A stretch of 64,000 bases of DNA, from NCBI RefSeq assembly GCF_028551255.1, contig NZ_CP117030.1, positions 868,001 to 932,000 on the forward strand. Direction: 5' to 3'. Position 1 is the stretch's first letter, and each line of letters begins with the position of its first letter. The notes beneath the pieces were generated by a model. The model had not been told where the DNA came from. It worked only from the letters and a program-made list of their open reading frames with translations, and ran no database searches. Of the stretch, positions 17,153-25,713 are shown piece by piece. This DNA is from Vibrio tubiashii (GTDB taxonomy: Bacteria; Pseudomonadota; Gammaproteobacteria; Enterobacterales; Vibrionaceae). The position numbers and the translations under genes were made by a program.

Positions 17153-17176
17153 AGCCCCCAACGCAAGTTGGGGGCT
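17153..17176. terminator. Bidirectional terminator between FNT-CBS and YceI genes
   Basis: AGCCCCCAAC, a GCAA tetraloop and GTTGGGGGCT form a perfect GC-rich 10-bp stem flanked by A and T tracts. It serves the convergent genes on both sides. Confidence 0.85.
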
Positions 17177-17201
17177 ATTTTGTCGTTAAGCAGTAAATGG
17201 A

Positions 17202-17771
17202 TTACTTCTTGATACCTTCTACGTGTAGTTCCATATCAACGTAGCTTGACGCACCCATCACTGGGATATTGAAGTCTGCAAGTTCTAGGCGAGTTGAGCC
17301 TAAGAAACCAGCACGTTCACCACCCCAAGGGTCTTGACCTGCACCAATGAAGGTCGCATCAATAGTAATTGGCTTAGTTACACCATGTAGGTTTAGGTCG
17401 CCATTAACTTCAAGCTTACCATTGCCTTTGTCGACAACACTTGTACTAGTGAATGTCGCAGTTGAGTACTTAGACGCATCAATAAAGTCGGAGCTACGAA
17501 TGTGCTTGTCACGCTCTGCATGGTTTGAGTCTAGGCTTGTCGTATCTACATTAACCGTTACTTTTGATGCTGCAACATTGGCTGGGTCGTAAGAGAATTC
17601 GCCATCAAATGTGTTAAAACGACCTTGAATGAAGCTGTAGCCTAAGTGACTAACTTTAAAGTTAACCGAAGCATGAGCACCTTTTGTATCGATCATGTAA
17701 TCCGCCGCGCTTGCACCAAATGGTAATGCCATTACCATTGCTAATCCGGTAGCAAATAACGTTTTTTTCAT
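17202..17771 (-). CDS. yceI: YceI-family periplasmic lipocalin-like protein
   Basis: A 189-residue protein with a clear signal peptide (MKKTLFATGL... to GASA, about 22 residues). The mature part shows the YceI pattern: YMIDTKGAHASVNFKVSHLGYS, FNTFDGEFSYDP, DSNHAERDKHIRSSDF and the NLHGVTKPI segment. YceI proteins have a lipocalin-like barrel that binds isoprenoid-type lipids such as polyprenyl or quinone-like chains. The ATG overlaps the stop of the upstream cytochrome b561 gene by four bases (ATGA), so the two are translationally coupled, as in E. coli yceJ-yceI. Confidence 0.9.
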   Translation of the reverse strand: MKKTLFATGLAMVMALPFGASAADYMIDTKGAHASVNFKVSHLGYSFIQGRFNTFDGEFSYDPANVAASKVTVNVDTTSLDSNHAERDKHIRSSDFIDASKYSTATFTSTSVVDKGNGKLEVNGDLNLHGVTKPITIDATFIGAGQDPWGGERAGFLGSTRLELADFNIPVMGASSYVDMELHVEGIKK

Positions 17772-18307
17772 TTTGAAGCTCCTATCATTTTGCGTAGCGT
17801 GTTGTCTTTATTAATAAAGTGGTGTTTCAAAGCCGCAATAGCATGCACTGCAGCAATAATAATCAGTGACCAAGCAGCGTAAAAGTGAACTTGACCTGCG
17901 ATGTCAGCTTGGTTTTCAAACAAGGCACCTAAGCTTGGTACTGTAAACCAAGTGAATACATCGATGCCTCGTCCATCTTCAGTAGAGATTAAATACCCCG
18001 AGGCAAAGAGTGCCAAAAGTATCGCGTACATTCCTAAGTGAGCAAGTTTAGCACCGATGACCTCATAGGCTGCCCCTTCAACTTTAGGTGACGCCGTCAC
18101 TATTTTCCAAAAGAGTCTAAATAGGGTTAATCCCGCCAATAACAAACCAATGGATTTATGCCAATGAGGTGCTGTGCGGTACCATTCACTGTAGTAAGAC
18201 AAATCAACCATCCATAGACCTACAGCAAACAAACCTATAATCACTAATGCAGAGACCCAATGAACCCCTCTCGCGACCAAGTTGTAGTTTTTTACTTCCG
18301 ATTTCAT
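17768..18307 (-). CDS. yceJ: Cytochrome b561 (YceJ-like)
   Basis: A 179-residue membrane protein with four hydrophobic segments and the histidines expected to bind two haems: ARGVHWVSALV, HWHKSIGLLLAG, and HFYAAWSLIIIAAVHAIAALKHHF in the last span. It belongs to the prokaryotic cytochrome b561 family, which moves electrons across or within the inner membrane, usually between quinones and periplasmic acceptors. It is the first gene of a two-gene operon with yceI. Confidence 0.88.
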   Translation of the reverse strand: MKSEVKNYNLVARGVHWVSALVIIGLFAVGLWMVDLSYYSEWYRTAPHWHKSIGLLLAGLTLFRLFWKIVTASPKVEGAAYEVIGAKLAHLGMYAILLALFASGYLISTEDGRGIDVFTWFTVPSLGALFENQADIAGQVHFYAAWSLIIIAAVHAIAALKHHFINKDNTLRKMIGASK

Positions 18308-18447
18308 CTGACAGTCCTAAAAGTTAATGACTCTTGTTTTAATTCAGAGTACATATCTCATCTTTCTTGCAACAGATTATTTACCATTCTTTACATAAGC
18401 GAAATGTCTTTAGCTTGATTAAGTCGTTCGAAAATTTTGAAGGAACT

Positions 18448-18696
18448 TTAAAACTCACTTTCTTGTTCTATTTCATAGATTTCATCTGCGATATCAATAA
18501 TTTTCCTTTCAATAATAGACTGCGCATCGGAAAGACCTTTATTGTAAAAAGCAGCACCAAACTTGCTAACAATAAAATCAAAAAGAAAGTCAGCATCAAA
18601 CTGACCTATTTCTATATCGAGCTCTTCTTCTATATAGCTTTGAAGTTCTCTCGACATCGCCTGCTTTTGTTGTGATGTAAATTCAATCTTAGACAT
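18448..18696 (-). CDS. DUF2164 protein
   Basis: About 82 residues. The sequence IEFTSQQKQAMSRELQSYI, then ELDIEIGQFDADFLFDFIVSKFGAAFYNKGLSDAQ is the DUF2164 pattern, whose core is D.LLDF....GP..YN..V.DA. It is small, acidic and probably helical. I use the ATG at 18696 because GAAGGG lies upstream; an ATG at 18714 would add six residues. Function unknown. It is monocistronic and divergent from the gene at 18785. Confidence 0.75.
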   Translation of the reverse strand: MSKIEFTSQQKQAMSRELQSYIEEELDIEIGQFDADFLFDFIVSKFGAAFYNKGLSDAQSIIERKIIDIADEIYEIEQESEF

Positions 18697-18784
18697 AAAC
18701 CCTTCAAGTCCCATATGATTTTGCCGATTAAGTGTAACGAAAGTTAACGAGCGCGTGTTAGGCTAGTGTCGCATATTGCTCATT

Positions 18785-19435
18785 ATGGAGAGATGGATCT
18801 TGTTATTGGATGTGCTGGTTCAAAGTGTTAATGAATTTCAAGCCGACTGTATGGCGTTGTGTGAAAAGCACTATCCGACCATTCATAATAAGGGTATGAG
18901 TGAACATCACTTGGGGTTAGCATTTGCTCGACGATTATCACGCACGCTCACAGAGTTTGGGCATGATTACGACTATAAGCCTTTAGACAGTAATCCGAGT
19001 GCCGATTTCCCACACCACTATCGAGTTAGTTCTGAAATTGGAACGGTATGGGTACTCACCTCTCACCTAGTCAGTGCCGGGCCATCATGTAGAAAAAAAC
19101 TGTTTAGAACGATCGCTCAGTGGCAAGAAGAATACGGATATGCTGTTCAGCCCAATGATCTTTTACTCCTGTTGACTGATCACTGGATTACCCGCAATAA
19201 GCAAAGCCGTGAGTTACTTCATTGGTGGACTGGGCAACTACCCGATGAGATTGACGAATACCGTATTCAAGGCATTACGCTTTATGAAAGCGAATCGCTA
19301 CTCGCCCAGTCTCTGGAGCAACATTTCAACATCAGCCCCTACTTTGTGAAATTTACTCACCCATTAAAAAGAGCGACCGATAAACAGCTTGTTAGAAAGT
19401 ACATTCAGCTATATTCGGTTATCCAATTGAGTTAA
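18785..19435 (+). CDS. Hypothetical protein, family not recognised
   Basis: About 216 residues, soluble, with no signal peptide or membrane span. It is rich in aromatic residues and histidine, with motifs such as KHYPTIHNKGMSEHHLGLAFARRL near the start, TVWVLTSHLVSAGPSCRKKLFRTI in the middle and LLLTDHWITRNKQSRELLHWWTGQLP later. I cannot assign it. The start is uncertain: ATG at 18785 has no good ribosome site, while a TTG at 18800 is preceded by GGAGAG at correct distance. It is followed 56 bases later by a lipase gene on the same strand and may be co-transcribed with it. Confidence 0.6.
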   Translation: MERWILLLDVLVQSVNEFQADCMALCEKHYPTIHNKGMSEHHLGLAFARRLSRTLTEFGHDYDYKPLDSNPSADFPHHYRVSSEIGTVWVLTSHLVSAGPSCRKKLFRTIAQWQEEYGYAVQPNDLLLLLTDHWITRNKQSRELLHWWTGQLPDEIDEYRIQGITLYESESLLAQSLEQHFNISPYFVKFTHPLKRATDKQLVRKYIQLYSVIQLS

Positions 19436-19491
19436 TTCAATCGCAATGTCACAACAGGTTCACGGTTTTCTATCATACTAGTAAAGGTATA

Positions 19492-20301
19492 GTGTCTACC
19501 AAAGAGAGTCGCGTGAAGGCATTAAAGCGTTATCAATATGAAAGGTATGCCGTCTTATGTAACCTTGCTTACCAACCAGCCCTTCGTCAAACCCAGTATG
19601 GTTTTTCAGCCAGGGGACAACGCGTTATCTGCAATCGTTTTGGTCAACCTATGATTCGCGTACTCTGGCATGAAGATAAAGAAGAGGCAATTGTCGTTAT
19701 CAAAGGCTCTCACAATCCTTATGACTGGCTGCTAAATCTCGCATTATGGCGGCGCAGTGGCCAGCAGTTAGACCTCCCTTACTCTATCCATGCTGGGTAT
19801 TACTTTTTACTCCGCCAAGAGAGCCTACCTAACCGAAATGATGAATCATTAGGCACTAGCGTAATCGACAAACTGTTTACGACGCTCGATAAATTAGTGT
19901 CTGACGGTAAGCGAATCACGTTTACAGGACACTCTTCAGGTGGAGCGTTAGGCTGCGTGCTTGCCGATAAGCTTGAAAGGCAAAGCCCTAAAAGCGTTAA
20001 ACGGGTTGTTACCTTTGGCCAACCTGCAATTGGAGGTTCTCAGTTTAGCCGTCACTACCTTCTTTGTCACAAGACATACCGTATTTGCTGCGACTTAGAT
20101 ATCGTCACTTTCTTACCTCCCATACCTGTCATCTATTCTCACGTTGGTAAAATGTTGTGGTTGTACAATGGCAAAATACACGAGAATACACCGACATGGC
20201 GAAGGCTATCACTATCAATAATATCCTGGATCATGCGGCCCTTCTCGTACCACTTAATGTCTAAATATATTCGCAACAAAGATTTCTTTGATGAACGTTG
20301 A
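19492..20301 (+). CDS. Class 3 lipase-fold alpha/beta hydrolase
   Basis: A 269-residue protein. The nucleophile elbow GHSSGGALG (ITFTGHSSGG, about residues 144-153) follows the pattern of class 3 lipases, and the strand KRVVTFGQPAIGG comes after it as in fungal-type lipases. The acid residue is probably Asp in CCDLDIVTFLPP and the histidine in FSYHLM near the C-terminus. There is no signal peptide, so it is probably intracellular or leaderless. The GTG start has AAGG upstream. It should hydrolyse acyl esters; the substrate is unknown. Confidence 0.75.
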   Translation: MSTKESRVKALKRYQYERYAVLCNLAYQPALRQTQYGFSARGQRVICNRFGQPMIRVLWHEDKEEAIVVIKGSHNPYDWLLNLALWRRSGQQLDLPYSIHAGYYFLLRQESLPNRNDESLGTSVIDKLFTTLDKLVSDGKRITFTGHSSGGALGCVLADKLERQSPKSVKRVVTFGQPAIGGSQFSRHYLLCHKTYRICCDLDIVTFLPPIPVIYSHVGKMLWLYNGKIHENTPTWRRLSLSIISWIMRPFSYHLMSKYIRNKDFFDER

Positions 20302-20492
20302 TGAGAGCTTCGCCCAAAAATCGAACTGGACAATGAAAGCGGTGTTTTTTTACGCCTCAAAATAATATAACTTGGATCAATAGCATTTGACGTTATTGAT
20401 ATTACACCTATTAAAACTTACTGGTAGTTAACAGTGTATAGTTCGATTTTGAGCCTAGTTCAAAACTTTAGCCATCTAGAAGTAAACAACCA

Positions 20493-20522
20493 TTGACAGC
20501 AATGTGCCTATGTCAATATTAT
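20493..20522 (+). promoter_or_regulatory. Candidate promoter of the EAL gene with TGTCAA repeats
   Basis: TTGACA (20493-20498) and TATTAT (20517-20522) are 18 bases apart, upstream of the EAL gene at 20586. TGTCAA occurs at 20511 and again at 20523, and TTGACA is its inverse, so the promoter could overlap an operator. The rest of 20302-20492 shows no gene. Confidence 0.45.
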
Positions 20523-20585
20523 GTCAAAACTTTGCACTATCCCATGCGGAATAATTTGTTTACACACTAGAGGTCGGTAGTACGT

Positions 20586-21431
20586 ATGATTCTCTCCACT
20601 AAGCAACAGTTTGTGGATTGCCTTTCGATAAATGAGGATTCTCAATACATTGGTACTTACAAGAGTCTGACACTCAATAGCGTTTTTCAACCCATTGTCG
20701 ATTACTCAGACAACATCATTGGTGTTGAAGCTCTGGTAAGGATTCAGGACTCTGTAAAGGGCACCATTCGACCAGATCATTTTTTTCATAATGAGAGCGT
20801 CAACTTTGACGATAAAATTAATGTCGAGCGCCTAAGCCGAGTCATCCATATCAGGAACTTTGCACGCTCCAAACATCGTCATCTGAAACTGTTTCTTAAC
20901 GTCTTACCGTCTGCTGGTGAATACCTTGCGCTCGAAAACATTGATTCCAGTTTACTTTCCCAACGCTTACAAGCACTCAATATTGCCAATTCGCAACTCG
21001 TCATGGAAGTTGTCGAGCTAGACGCGTCTAATGAAGAGAATCTCAGATTAGCGATGGAAAAGCTTTCAGAGTGTGAGTTTAATATTGCCGTCGATGATTT
21101 CGGTGTTAACGCTTCTAACCGCCAACGCGCTGAGCAGTTGAAGCCCGATATCATTAAGCTTGACCGCTCATTGCTACTCTCCTTCATGGCAGGCGAACCA
21201 TTTCCGCTAATGTCGGGCATTAGACTGGCTAAAAAGCTTGGCTCTAAGGTCGTGGTAGAAGGAATAGAAACAAAACAGCAGCTAGAGTCAATGCGCGCAC
21301 TCGATGTCGACCTATTCCAAGGTTACTATCTTGCAATGCCACAACCACTGTCCGCAATTTATGACGATGAAACTAACGATTTTAGCTCGTTAGGCGACCC
21401 AAGTATCGTCTATCGCCAATCTTTTCGATAA
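20586..21431 (+). CDS. Stand-alone EAL-domain c-di-GMP phosphodiesterase
   Basis: A 281-residue protein that is essentially one EAL domain with no sensor, GGDEF or membrane part. The catalytic signature is kept: GVEALVRI (E48-A49-L50), LFLNVLP (substrate Asn), VMEVVELD, AVDDFG with the metal-binding Asp pair, DIIKLDRS (catalytic Lys), VEGIE and FQGYY. It should therefore hydrolyse cyclic di-GMP to pGpG in the cytosol. It stands alone with a candidate sigma-70 promoter upstream. The lack of an attached sensor means activity must be set by expression or by a partner. Confidence 0.85.
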   Translation: MILSTKQQFVDCLSINEDSQYIGTYKSLTLNSVFQPIVDYSDNIIGVEALVRIQDSVKGTIRPDHFFHNESVNFDDKINVERLSRVIHIRNFARSKHRHLKLFLNVLPSAGEYLALENIDSSLLSQRLQALNIANSQLVMEVVELDASNEENLRLAMEKLSECEFNIAVDDFGVNASNRQRAEQLKPDIIKLDRSLLLSFMAGEPFPLMSGIRLAKKLGSKVVVEGIETKQQLESMRALDVDLFQGYYLAMPQPLSAIYDDETNDFSSLGDPSIVYRQSFR

Positions 21432-21686
21432 ATCACCGACTCAACCATTCGTTTTATCTATATATGATCTAGTTAATAGTTCTAAACGCTCACCCACCAT
21501 AGATATTTACATCTTAAAAACGAATTAACTACACGATCTTGTACGACTATTAATACTATTATTGATTTTTTGTTCTAGATCATCAGATGCTTAACTATCG
21601 CTCGTGCCACAGCATAGAATTCTGTACATTCCTTTACATAGTTTGAAACAGTTTGTTTATATTTTTAATATCTTGAGGAGATTTCT

Positions 21687-23054
21687 ATGCTGGAGCTCTT
21701 AATTGGCTTAGTCGTCACTGTTGCAGTGGGCTATTTCATTGTTAAAGGCTACAAACCCGCTGGCGTACTTTTGACCGCAGGTGTGTTACTGCTCATCCTT
21801 ACTGGCTTAATCGGACACACAGTGCTTCCTGCTAAGGTCGCATCAACAGGTAACATGTTCACTGATGCGCTTGAGTACGTTAAATACATGCTTCAGTACC
21901 GCGGTGGCGGCCTAGGTATGCAAATCATGCTACTTTGTGGCTTTGCTTCTTACATGACGCATATTGGCGCTAACAATGTTGTAGTAAAACAGTTTTCTAA
22001 GCCACTATCCTTCATCAAATCTCCTTACGTTTTGCTCGTTGCTGCCTACATCGTAGCCTGTTTGATGTCTCTTGCAGTAAGTTCAGCAACAGGTCTGGGT
22101 GTTCTTTTGATGGCAACGCTATTCCCTATGATGACGGCAATGGGTATTTCGCGCCCTGCCGCAGTTGCCGTCTGTGCTTCACCAGCTGCCATTATCCTTT
22201 CACCTACATCTGGTGACGTAGTTATCGCAGCAGAGAAGTCAGGCCTAGCGCTAGACGTATTTGCGGTTCAAACCGTACTTCCTGTATCGATCTGTGCGAT
22301 TATTGTTATGTCTGCAGCTGCTTTCTTTTGGAACAAATATCTTGATAAGAAAGACAACTCTCCGATGGAACGCGTAGACGTTTCAGAGATTGAAGTGAAT
22401 GCACCAGCGTTTTATGCGGTACTGCCGTTTCTACCAATCATCGGTGTTTTCTTGTTTAACGGTCGCACCATCCCTGGTCTATCTTTAGACATCTACACCA
22501 TCGTTGTTCTTTCAATCTTTATTGGTGCCTTGGTTAACTTTGTAGTTAAGCGTTTTGACGGACAAAAAACACTCGAAGATCTAGAATCTTGCTACCAAGG
22601 TATGGCAGATGCTTTCAAAGGCGTTGTAATGTTATTGGTTGCGGCAGGTGTGTTTGCGCAGGGCTTGATGTCTATTGGTGCTATCGATAACCTACTTCAC
22701 CTTGCTGAGACAGCAGGCGCAGGCGGTATTGCACTAATGCTTATCCTTACAGGCTTAACCGTTGCGGCAGCTATCGCGACAGGTTCAGGTAATGCACCTT
22801 TCTATGCATTCGTTGAGCTAGCGCCTTCTCTGGCAGCTAAAATGGGGCTAAATCCAGCATTCTTGATTATCCCAATGCTACAGGCGTCTAACTTGGGTCG
22901 TACCATTTCACCAGTATCAGGTGTTATTGTTGCGACGTCTGGCATGGCGAAAATCAGCCCATTTGAAGTAGTAAAACGTACCTCTGTACCCGTACTTTGC
23001 GGTTTAGCAACCGTTATCATTGGCACGCTAGTACTAGTACCAATGTCAGCATAA
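21687..23054 (+). CDS. dcuC: Anaerobic C4-dicarboxylate transporter DcuC
   Basis: A 455-residue polytopic membrane protein with about 12 hydrophobic segments, close to the 461 residues of E. coli DcuC. Recognisable family blocks include ASPAAIILSPTSGDVVIAAEKSG and LQASNLGRTISPVSGVI. DcuC exports succinate during anaerobic growth and fumarate respiration, exchanging C4-dicarboxylates. GAGGAG precedes the ATG correctly. It sits next to narPQ and nap, which fits an anaerobic-respiration neighbourhood, but I found no good FNR dyad in its 255-base leader. A strong terminator follows. Confidence 0.88.
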   Translation: MLELLIGLVVTVAVGYFIVKGYKPAGVLLTAGVLLLILTGLIGHTVLPAKVASTGNMFTDALEYVKYMLQYRGGGLGMQIMLLCGFASYMTHIGANNVVVKQFSKPLSFIKSPYVLLVAAYIVACLMSLAVSSATGLGVLLMATLFPMMTAMGISRPAAVAVCASPAAIILSPTSGDVVIAAEKSGLALDVFAVQTVLPVSICAIIVMSAAAFFWNKYLDKKDNSPMERVDVSEIEVNAPAFYAVLPFLPIIGVFLFNGRTIPGLSLDIYTIVVLSIFIGALVNFVVKRFDGQKTLEDLESCYQGMADAFKGVVMLLVAAGVFAQGLMSIGAIDNLLHLAETAGAGGIALMLILTGLTVAAAIATGSGNAPFYAFVELAPSLAAKMGLNPAFLIIPMLQASNLGRTISPVSGVIVATSGMAKISPFEVVKRTSVPVLCGLATVIIGTLVLVPMSA

Positions 23055-23075
23055 ATTCCGAAATCTATATACGAC

Positions 23076-23103
23076 AAGGGCGCTCATCTGAGCGCCCTTT
23101 TTT
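23076..23103 (+). terminator. Intrinsic terminator after dcuC
   Basis: AAGGGCGCTCA, a TC loop and TGAGCGCCCTT form a perfect GC-rich stem followed by T. It lies between the convergent dcuC and narP genes. Confidence 0.85.
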
Positions 23104-23118
23104 GTAATGAGTATGATG

Positions 23119-23751
23119 CTATTTAATTTCACCGTATCGCTCAAGATAGAGCACGGTTGCCGCTGTACGTGAAGGAACCTGTAGCTTTTTGAGTAGACTC
23201 TTCATATGGACCTTAACGGTAGATTCAGAGATAAACAGAGTATCGGCGATTTGCTTGTTTCTAAGCCCTTTAGCGACTTCTTTGAGGATCTGCATCTCAC
23301 GGTCAGTGAGTTCGTCAAACACGGTTGTGCTGTTTTCTCTATCTGCTAAGTATTTGGCGACTTCTTTACTGTACGATTTGTTACCTTGTAATGAGGATTT
23401 TAGTAGCTCAATTAGCTCGTCTGGCTCAGTATCTTTCAACAAGTATCCGTCTGCACCTGCCTGAACAATCGCTTCGATATCTGCAGGGCTATCAGAGACG
23501 GTCAAAATAACAATCGTCGCATCACAGTCATCGGCGCGCAGCGCGTTTAAAGTATCTAAACCCGACATCCCTTTCATGTTCAGGTCAAGTAAGATTAAGT
23601 CTGGCTTATGTTCATGATTTTGAGCGACTGCTTCTGCCCCGTTACTGGCTTCTGCGACTACGTTAAATTCATCTTCAAAACTCAATAATTGGTTGATACC
23701 GCGGCGCATCAATGGATGGTCGTCGACCAATAAAACTCTACACTCTGTCAA
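23119..23751 (-). CDS. narP: Nitrate/nitrite response regulator NarP
   Basis: A 210-residue NarL/FixJ-type regulator. The receiver domain has the acidic pair VDDH near residue 10, phosphoacceptor Asp56 in LILLDLNM and the conserved Lys in LLKDTEP. The C-terminal LuxR-type helix-turn-helix reads LTDREMQILKEVAKGLRNKQIA, then FISESTVKVHMKSLLKKL. It overlaps narQ by 14 bases on the same strand, so sensor and regulator are co-translated. A 7-2-7 NarP/NarL palindrome in front of napF, across from narQ, supports the name. NarP rather than NarL is chosen by the nap context. Confidence 0.88.
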   Translation of the reverse strand: MTECRVLLVDDHPLMRRGINQLLSFEDEFNVVAEASNGAEAVAQNHEHKPDLILLDLNMKGMSGLDTLNALRADDCDATIVILTVSDSPADIEAIVQAGADGYLLKDTEPDELIELLKSSLQGNKSYSKEVAKYLADRENSTTVFDELTDREMQILKEVAKGLRNKQIADTLFISESTVKVHMKSLLKKLQVPSRTAATVLYLERYGEIK

Positions 23752-25483
23752 TGTTTGAATCCTTTATCTTTGGATACTCTAAATATACTTCGCAACCTTG
23801 ATTAGGATTTGCGGAAATACTCAACTCACCATTTAGCCTAGAAGCCCGCTCTTGCATGATGCTTAAACCGTAATGATTGGCTTTTTCCGTGGTTGAGTCA
23901 AAGCCTATGCCGTCATCTCGAACCGCGACTTTGATATGGGTATCACTTTCGTTGCACTCTATTGTTATTATCTTGGCGTTCGCATGCTTGATCGCATTAG
24001 TTGTGGCCTCACGAATCAGTTGCAGCAAATGCACTTGCTGATTAGTATCGAGCTCGATTGAAGAGAGCTCATTGGTTAATTTAATTTCAGCGTCTGTTTG
24101 ATCAGAGAGTTGCTCTGTCATCGTGTGAAGCGCTGAACCAAAGCTGCCTTCTTTAATTGACAGTCTAAATGTCGTCAGTAGCTCTCTAAGCTGGGTGTAC
24201 GCAGCAGACAAACCTGTATCAAGCTCGGCAAGGACAGGCGTTGTCTTAGCAAGCTCCGGCGTTTCAGGAAGCTTTTTCATACCTCGTTTTAAGATAGAAA
24301 CTTGTATTTTTAAATACGAAAGCGCCTGAGCGAGCGAGTCATGCAGCTCTCGTGCAATTGTGGCACGCTCTTCCATCACCAATAACTGCTCCGCTTGCCT
24401 TTGAGCCTGATTGTAATATACCGCACGGGATAATATCTGTACAAAGTTGTCAATCAATGCTTGATCTGGGCACGGTAATGAGACTTTCCAATACAAGGTA
24501 CCAAGATCAATGCCATCTAATGACAATGTCTGACTTTGGCACTGCTTAGTGCATTTCTTACATCCGTTACCTTCAGTCAATAAGATCGGCCTTTCTCCGG
24601 GCTCATTGATTTCTAAGCGTACTGAAGTAATCCCTTCTAGGCTAACAATATGCTTTAAAATTGCTGAGAAATTATCTTGTGTAATTCGCGAAGCCGTTAG
24701 TTCTTGGGAAGATTGATAGAGCACACGTAGTGAGTCGTTAGCATGTTGCAGCTTTTGAGTCTTTTCATTGACCGCCAGTTCTAAGCCGCGATAGAGGTTC
24801 CCAAGATCTTTCGCCATGTTATTGAAAGCCTTGGACAATATCCCCATCTCGTTATCACTATCAATGTTTAGCTCTATATTAAATGAACGTGATTGAATTT
24901 GTTCGCTGGCAATGACTAATGAGTTTAACGGCTTAACGATATGCTTACGGGTGTAATGGACGATGAAGATACTGATCAACAATACTCCACCCAGACCTAA
25001 ACCGCCGACCCAAGCTAGGGAGATAAGCTTCTTTTCAGAGTAGTCTTGTAGCTTGAAAACAAAGGAATCAATTTGGTTTACAAACCCCGCTACCAGTACC
25101 AAATAACGCTCTCTATCTTGCCCTTTTAGTACATGCTTAAGTTCGTGCCAACGAACGATCAATCGATAGTAATCATGGGTAATATCTTCAGGGACCGCCC
25201 AGTTTTGCAGCGCTTTCATCGAATCAGAGTAAATCGAGCGTTCAAACTGAATAATATGCGTCGAATAATCGACCGATTCTGATTGGATATCATGCGCCAG
25301 TCGGTAACTCTGCATTCGCATCGAACCCGCAACATTAACCGCTTCCGCATCGTTCAAACTTGAAGCTAGAGTAAAAATTGCGAACCCGGTCGTAGTTACA
25401 GACAAAAGCAAAATTAGCACCATTGCTTTAGCAACCGTTGTGGTTACAGAGCTTTTCACATTTTTTAACACTCGAACATTCAA
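23738..25483 (-). CDS. narQ: Nitrate/nitrite sensor histidine kinase NarQ
   Basis: A 581-residue membrane sensor kinase. TM1 lies near residues 18-40, the periplasmic part carries the P-box-like SMRMQSYRL that binds nitrate, and TM2 lies near 155-175. A HAMP region and a central segment with clustered cysteines (NGCKKCTKQCQ) follow. The HisKA_3 phosphorylation site is ELHDSLAQALSYLKIQ (His about 379) and the ATPase domain includes REATTNAIKHANA and DDGIGFD. It should phosphorylate NarP in response to nitrate. It is divergent from napF and first in the narQ-narP operon. Confidence 0.9.
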   Translation of the reverse strand: MNVRVLKNVKSSVTTTVAKAMVLILLLSVTTTGFAIFTLASSLNDAEAVNVAGSMRMQSYRLAHDIQSESVDYSTHIIQFERSIYSDSMKALQNWAVPEDITHDYYRLIVRWHELKHVLKGQDRERYLVLVAGFVNQIDSFVFKLQDYSEKKLISLAWVGGLGLGGVLLISIFIVHYTRKHIVKPLNSLVIASEQIQSRSFNIELNIDSDNEMGILSKAFNNMAKDLGNLYRGLELAVNEKTQKLQHANDSLRVLYQSSQELTASRITQDNFSAILKHIVSLEGITSVRLEINEPGERPILLTEGNGCKKCTKQCQSQTLSLDGIDLGTLYWKVSLPCPDQALIDNFVQILSRAVYYNQAQRQAEQLLVMEERATIARELHDSLAQALSYLKIQVSILKRGMKKLPETPELAKTTPVLAELDTGLSAAYTQLRELLTTFRLSIKEGSFGSALHTMTEQLSDQTDAEIKLTNELSSIELDTNQQVHLLQLIREATTNAIKHANAKIITIECNESDTHIKVAVRDDGIGFDSTTEKANHYGLSIMQERASRLNGELSISANPNQGCEVYLEYPKIKDSNIDRV

Positions 25484-25566
25484 ACCTTAAATAGAAAACC
25501 TGCGATTAAATACTAAGCTTATTAGTAATTGCCGCGACAATATGTGATCACTCACGCGTAAGTTTG

Positions 25567-25580
25567 TTGATCTAAAACAA
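25567..25580 (+). promoter_or_regulatory. FNR-like box upstream of napF
   Basis: TTGATCTAAAACAA matches the FNR consensus TTGAT-N4-ATCAA at nine of ten positions. It lies upstream of the NarP palindrome and about 134-147 bases before the napF start. Anaerobic activation of nap by FNR is established in enterobacteria. Confidence 0.6.
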
Positions 25581-25593
25581 TTTTAGTCGGCAT

Positions 25594-25609
25594 TACCCCC
25601 AAGGGGGTA
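25594..25609 (+). promoter_or_regulatory. 7-2-7 NarP/NarL binding site upstream of napF
   Basis: TACCCCC-AA-GGGGGTA is a perfect inverted pair of heptamers separated by two bases, the arrangement recognised by NarP. It lies 14 bases after the FNR-like box in the narQ-napF intergenic region, so NarP and FNR could jointly activate nap and also affect narQ. Confidence 0.75.
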
Positions 25610-25713
25610 TTTATACAAATATGTCAAAAACTACAATTCATGTAAGGATAAATTACAAGTTATGAACAGTTATTTAGCCATAAAAACAGTATCTAACAAA
25701 CTTGGGTAAGAGA

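Noticed and set aside
18367..18675. Rightward 102-codon frame
   Set aside because: It overlaps the DUF2164 gene on the other strand, is lysine/phenylalanine-rich without a fold, and lacks a ribosome site.
21432..21686. FNR site for dcuC
   Set aside because: TTGAT and ATCA occur but with about 12 bases between them, not the four required.
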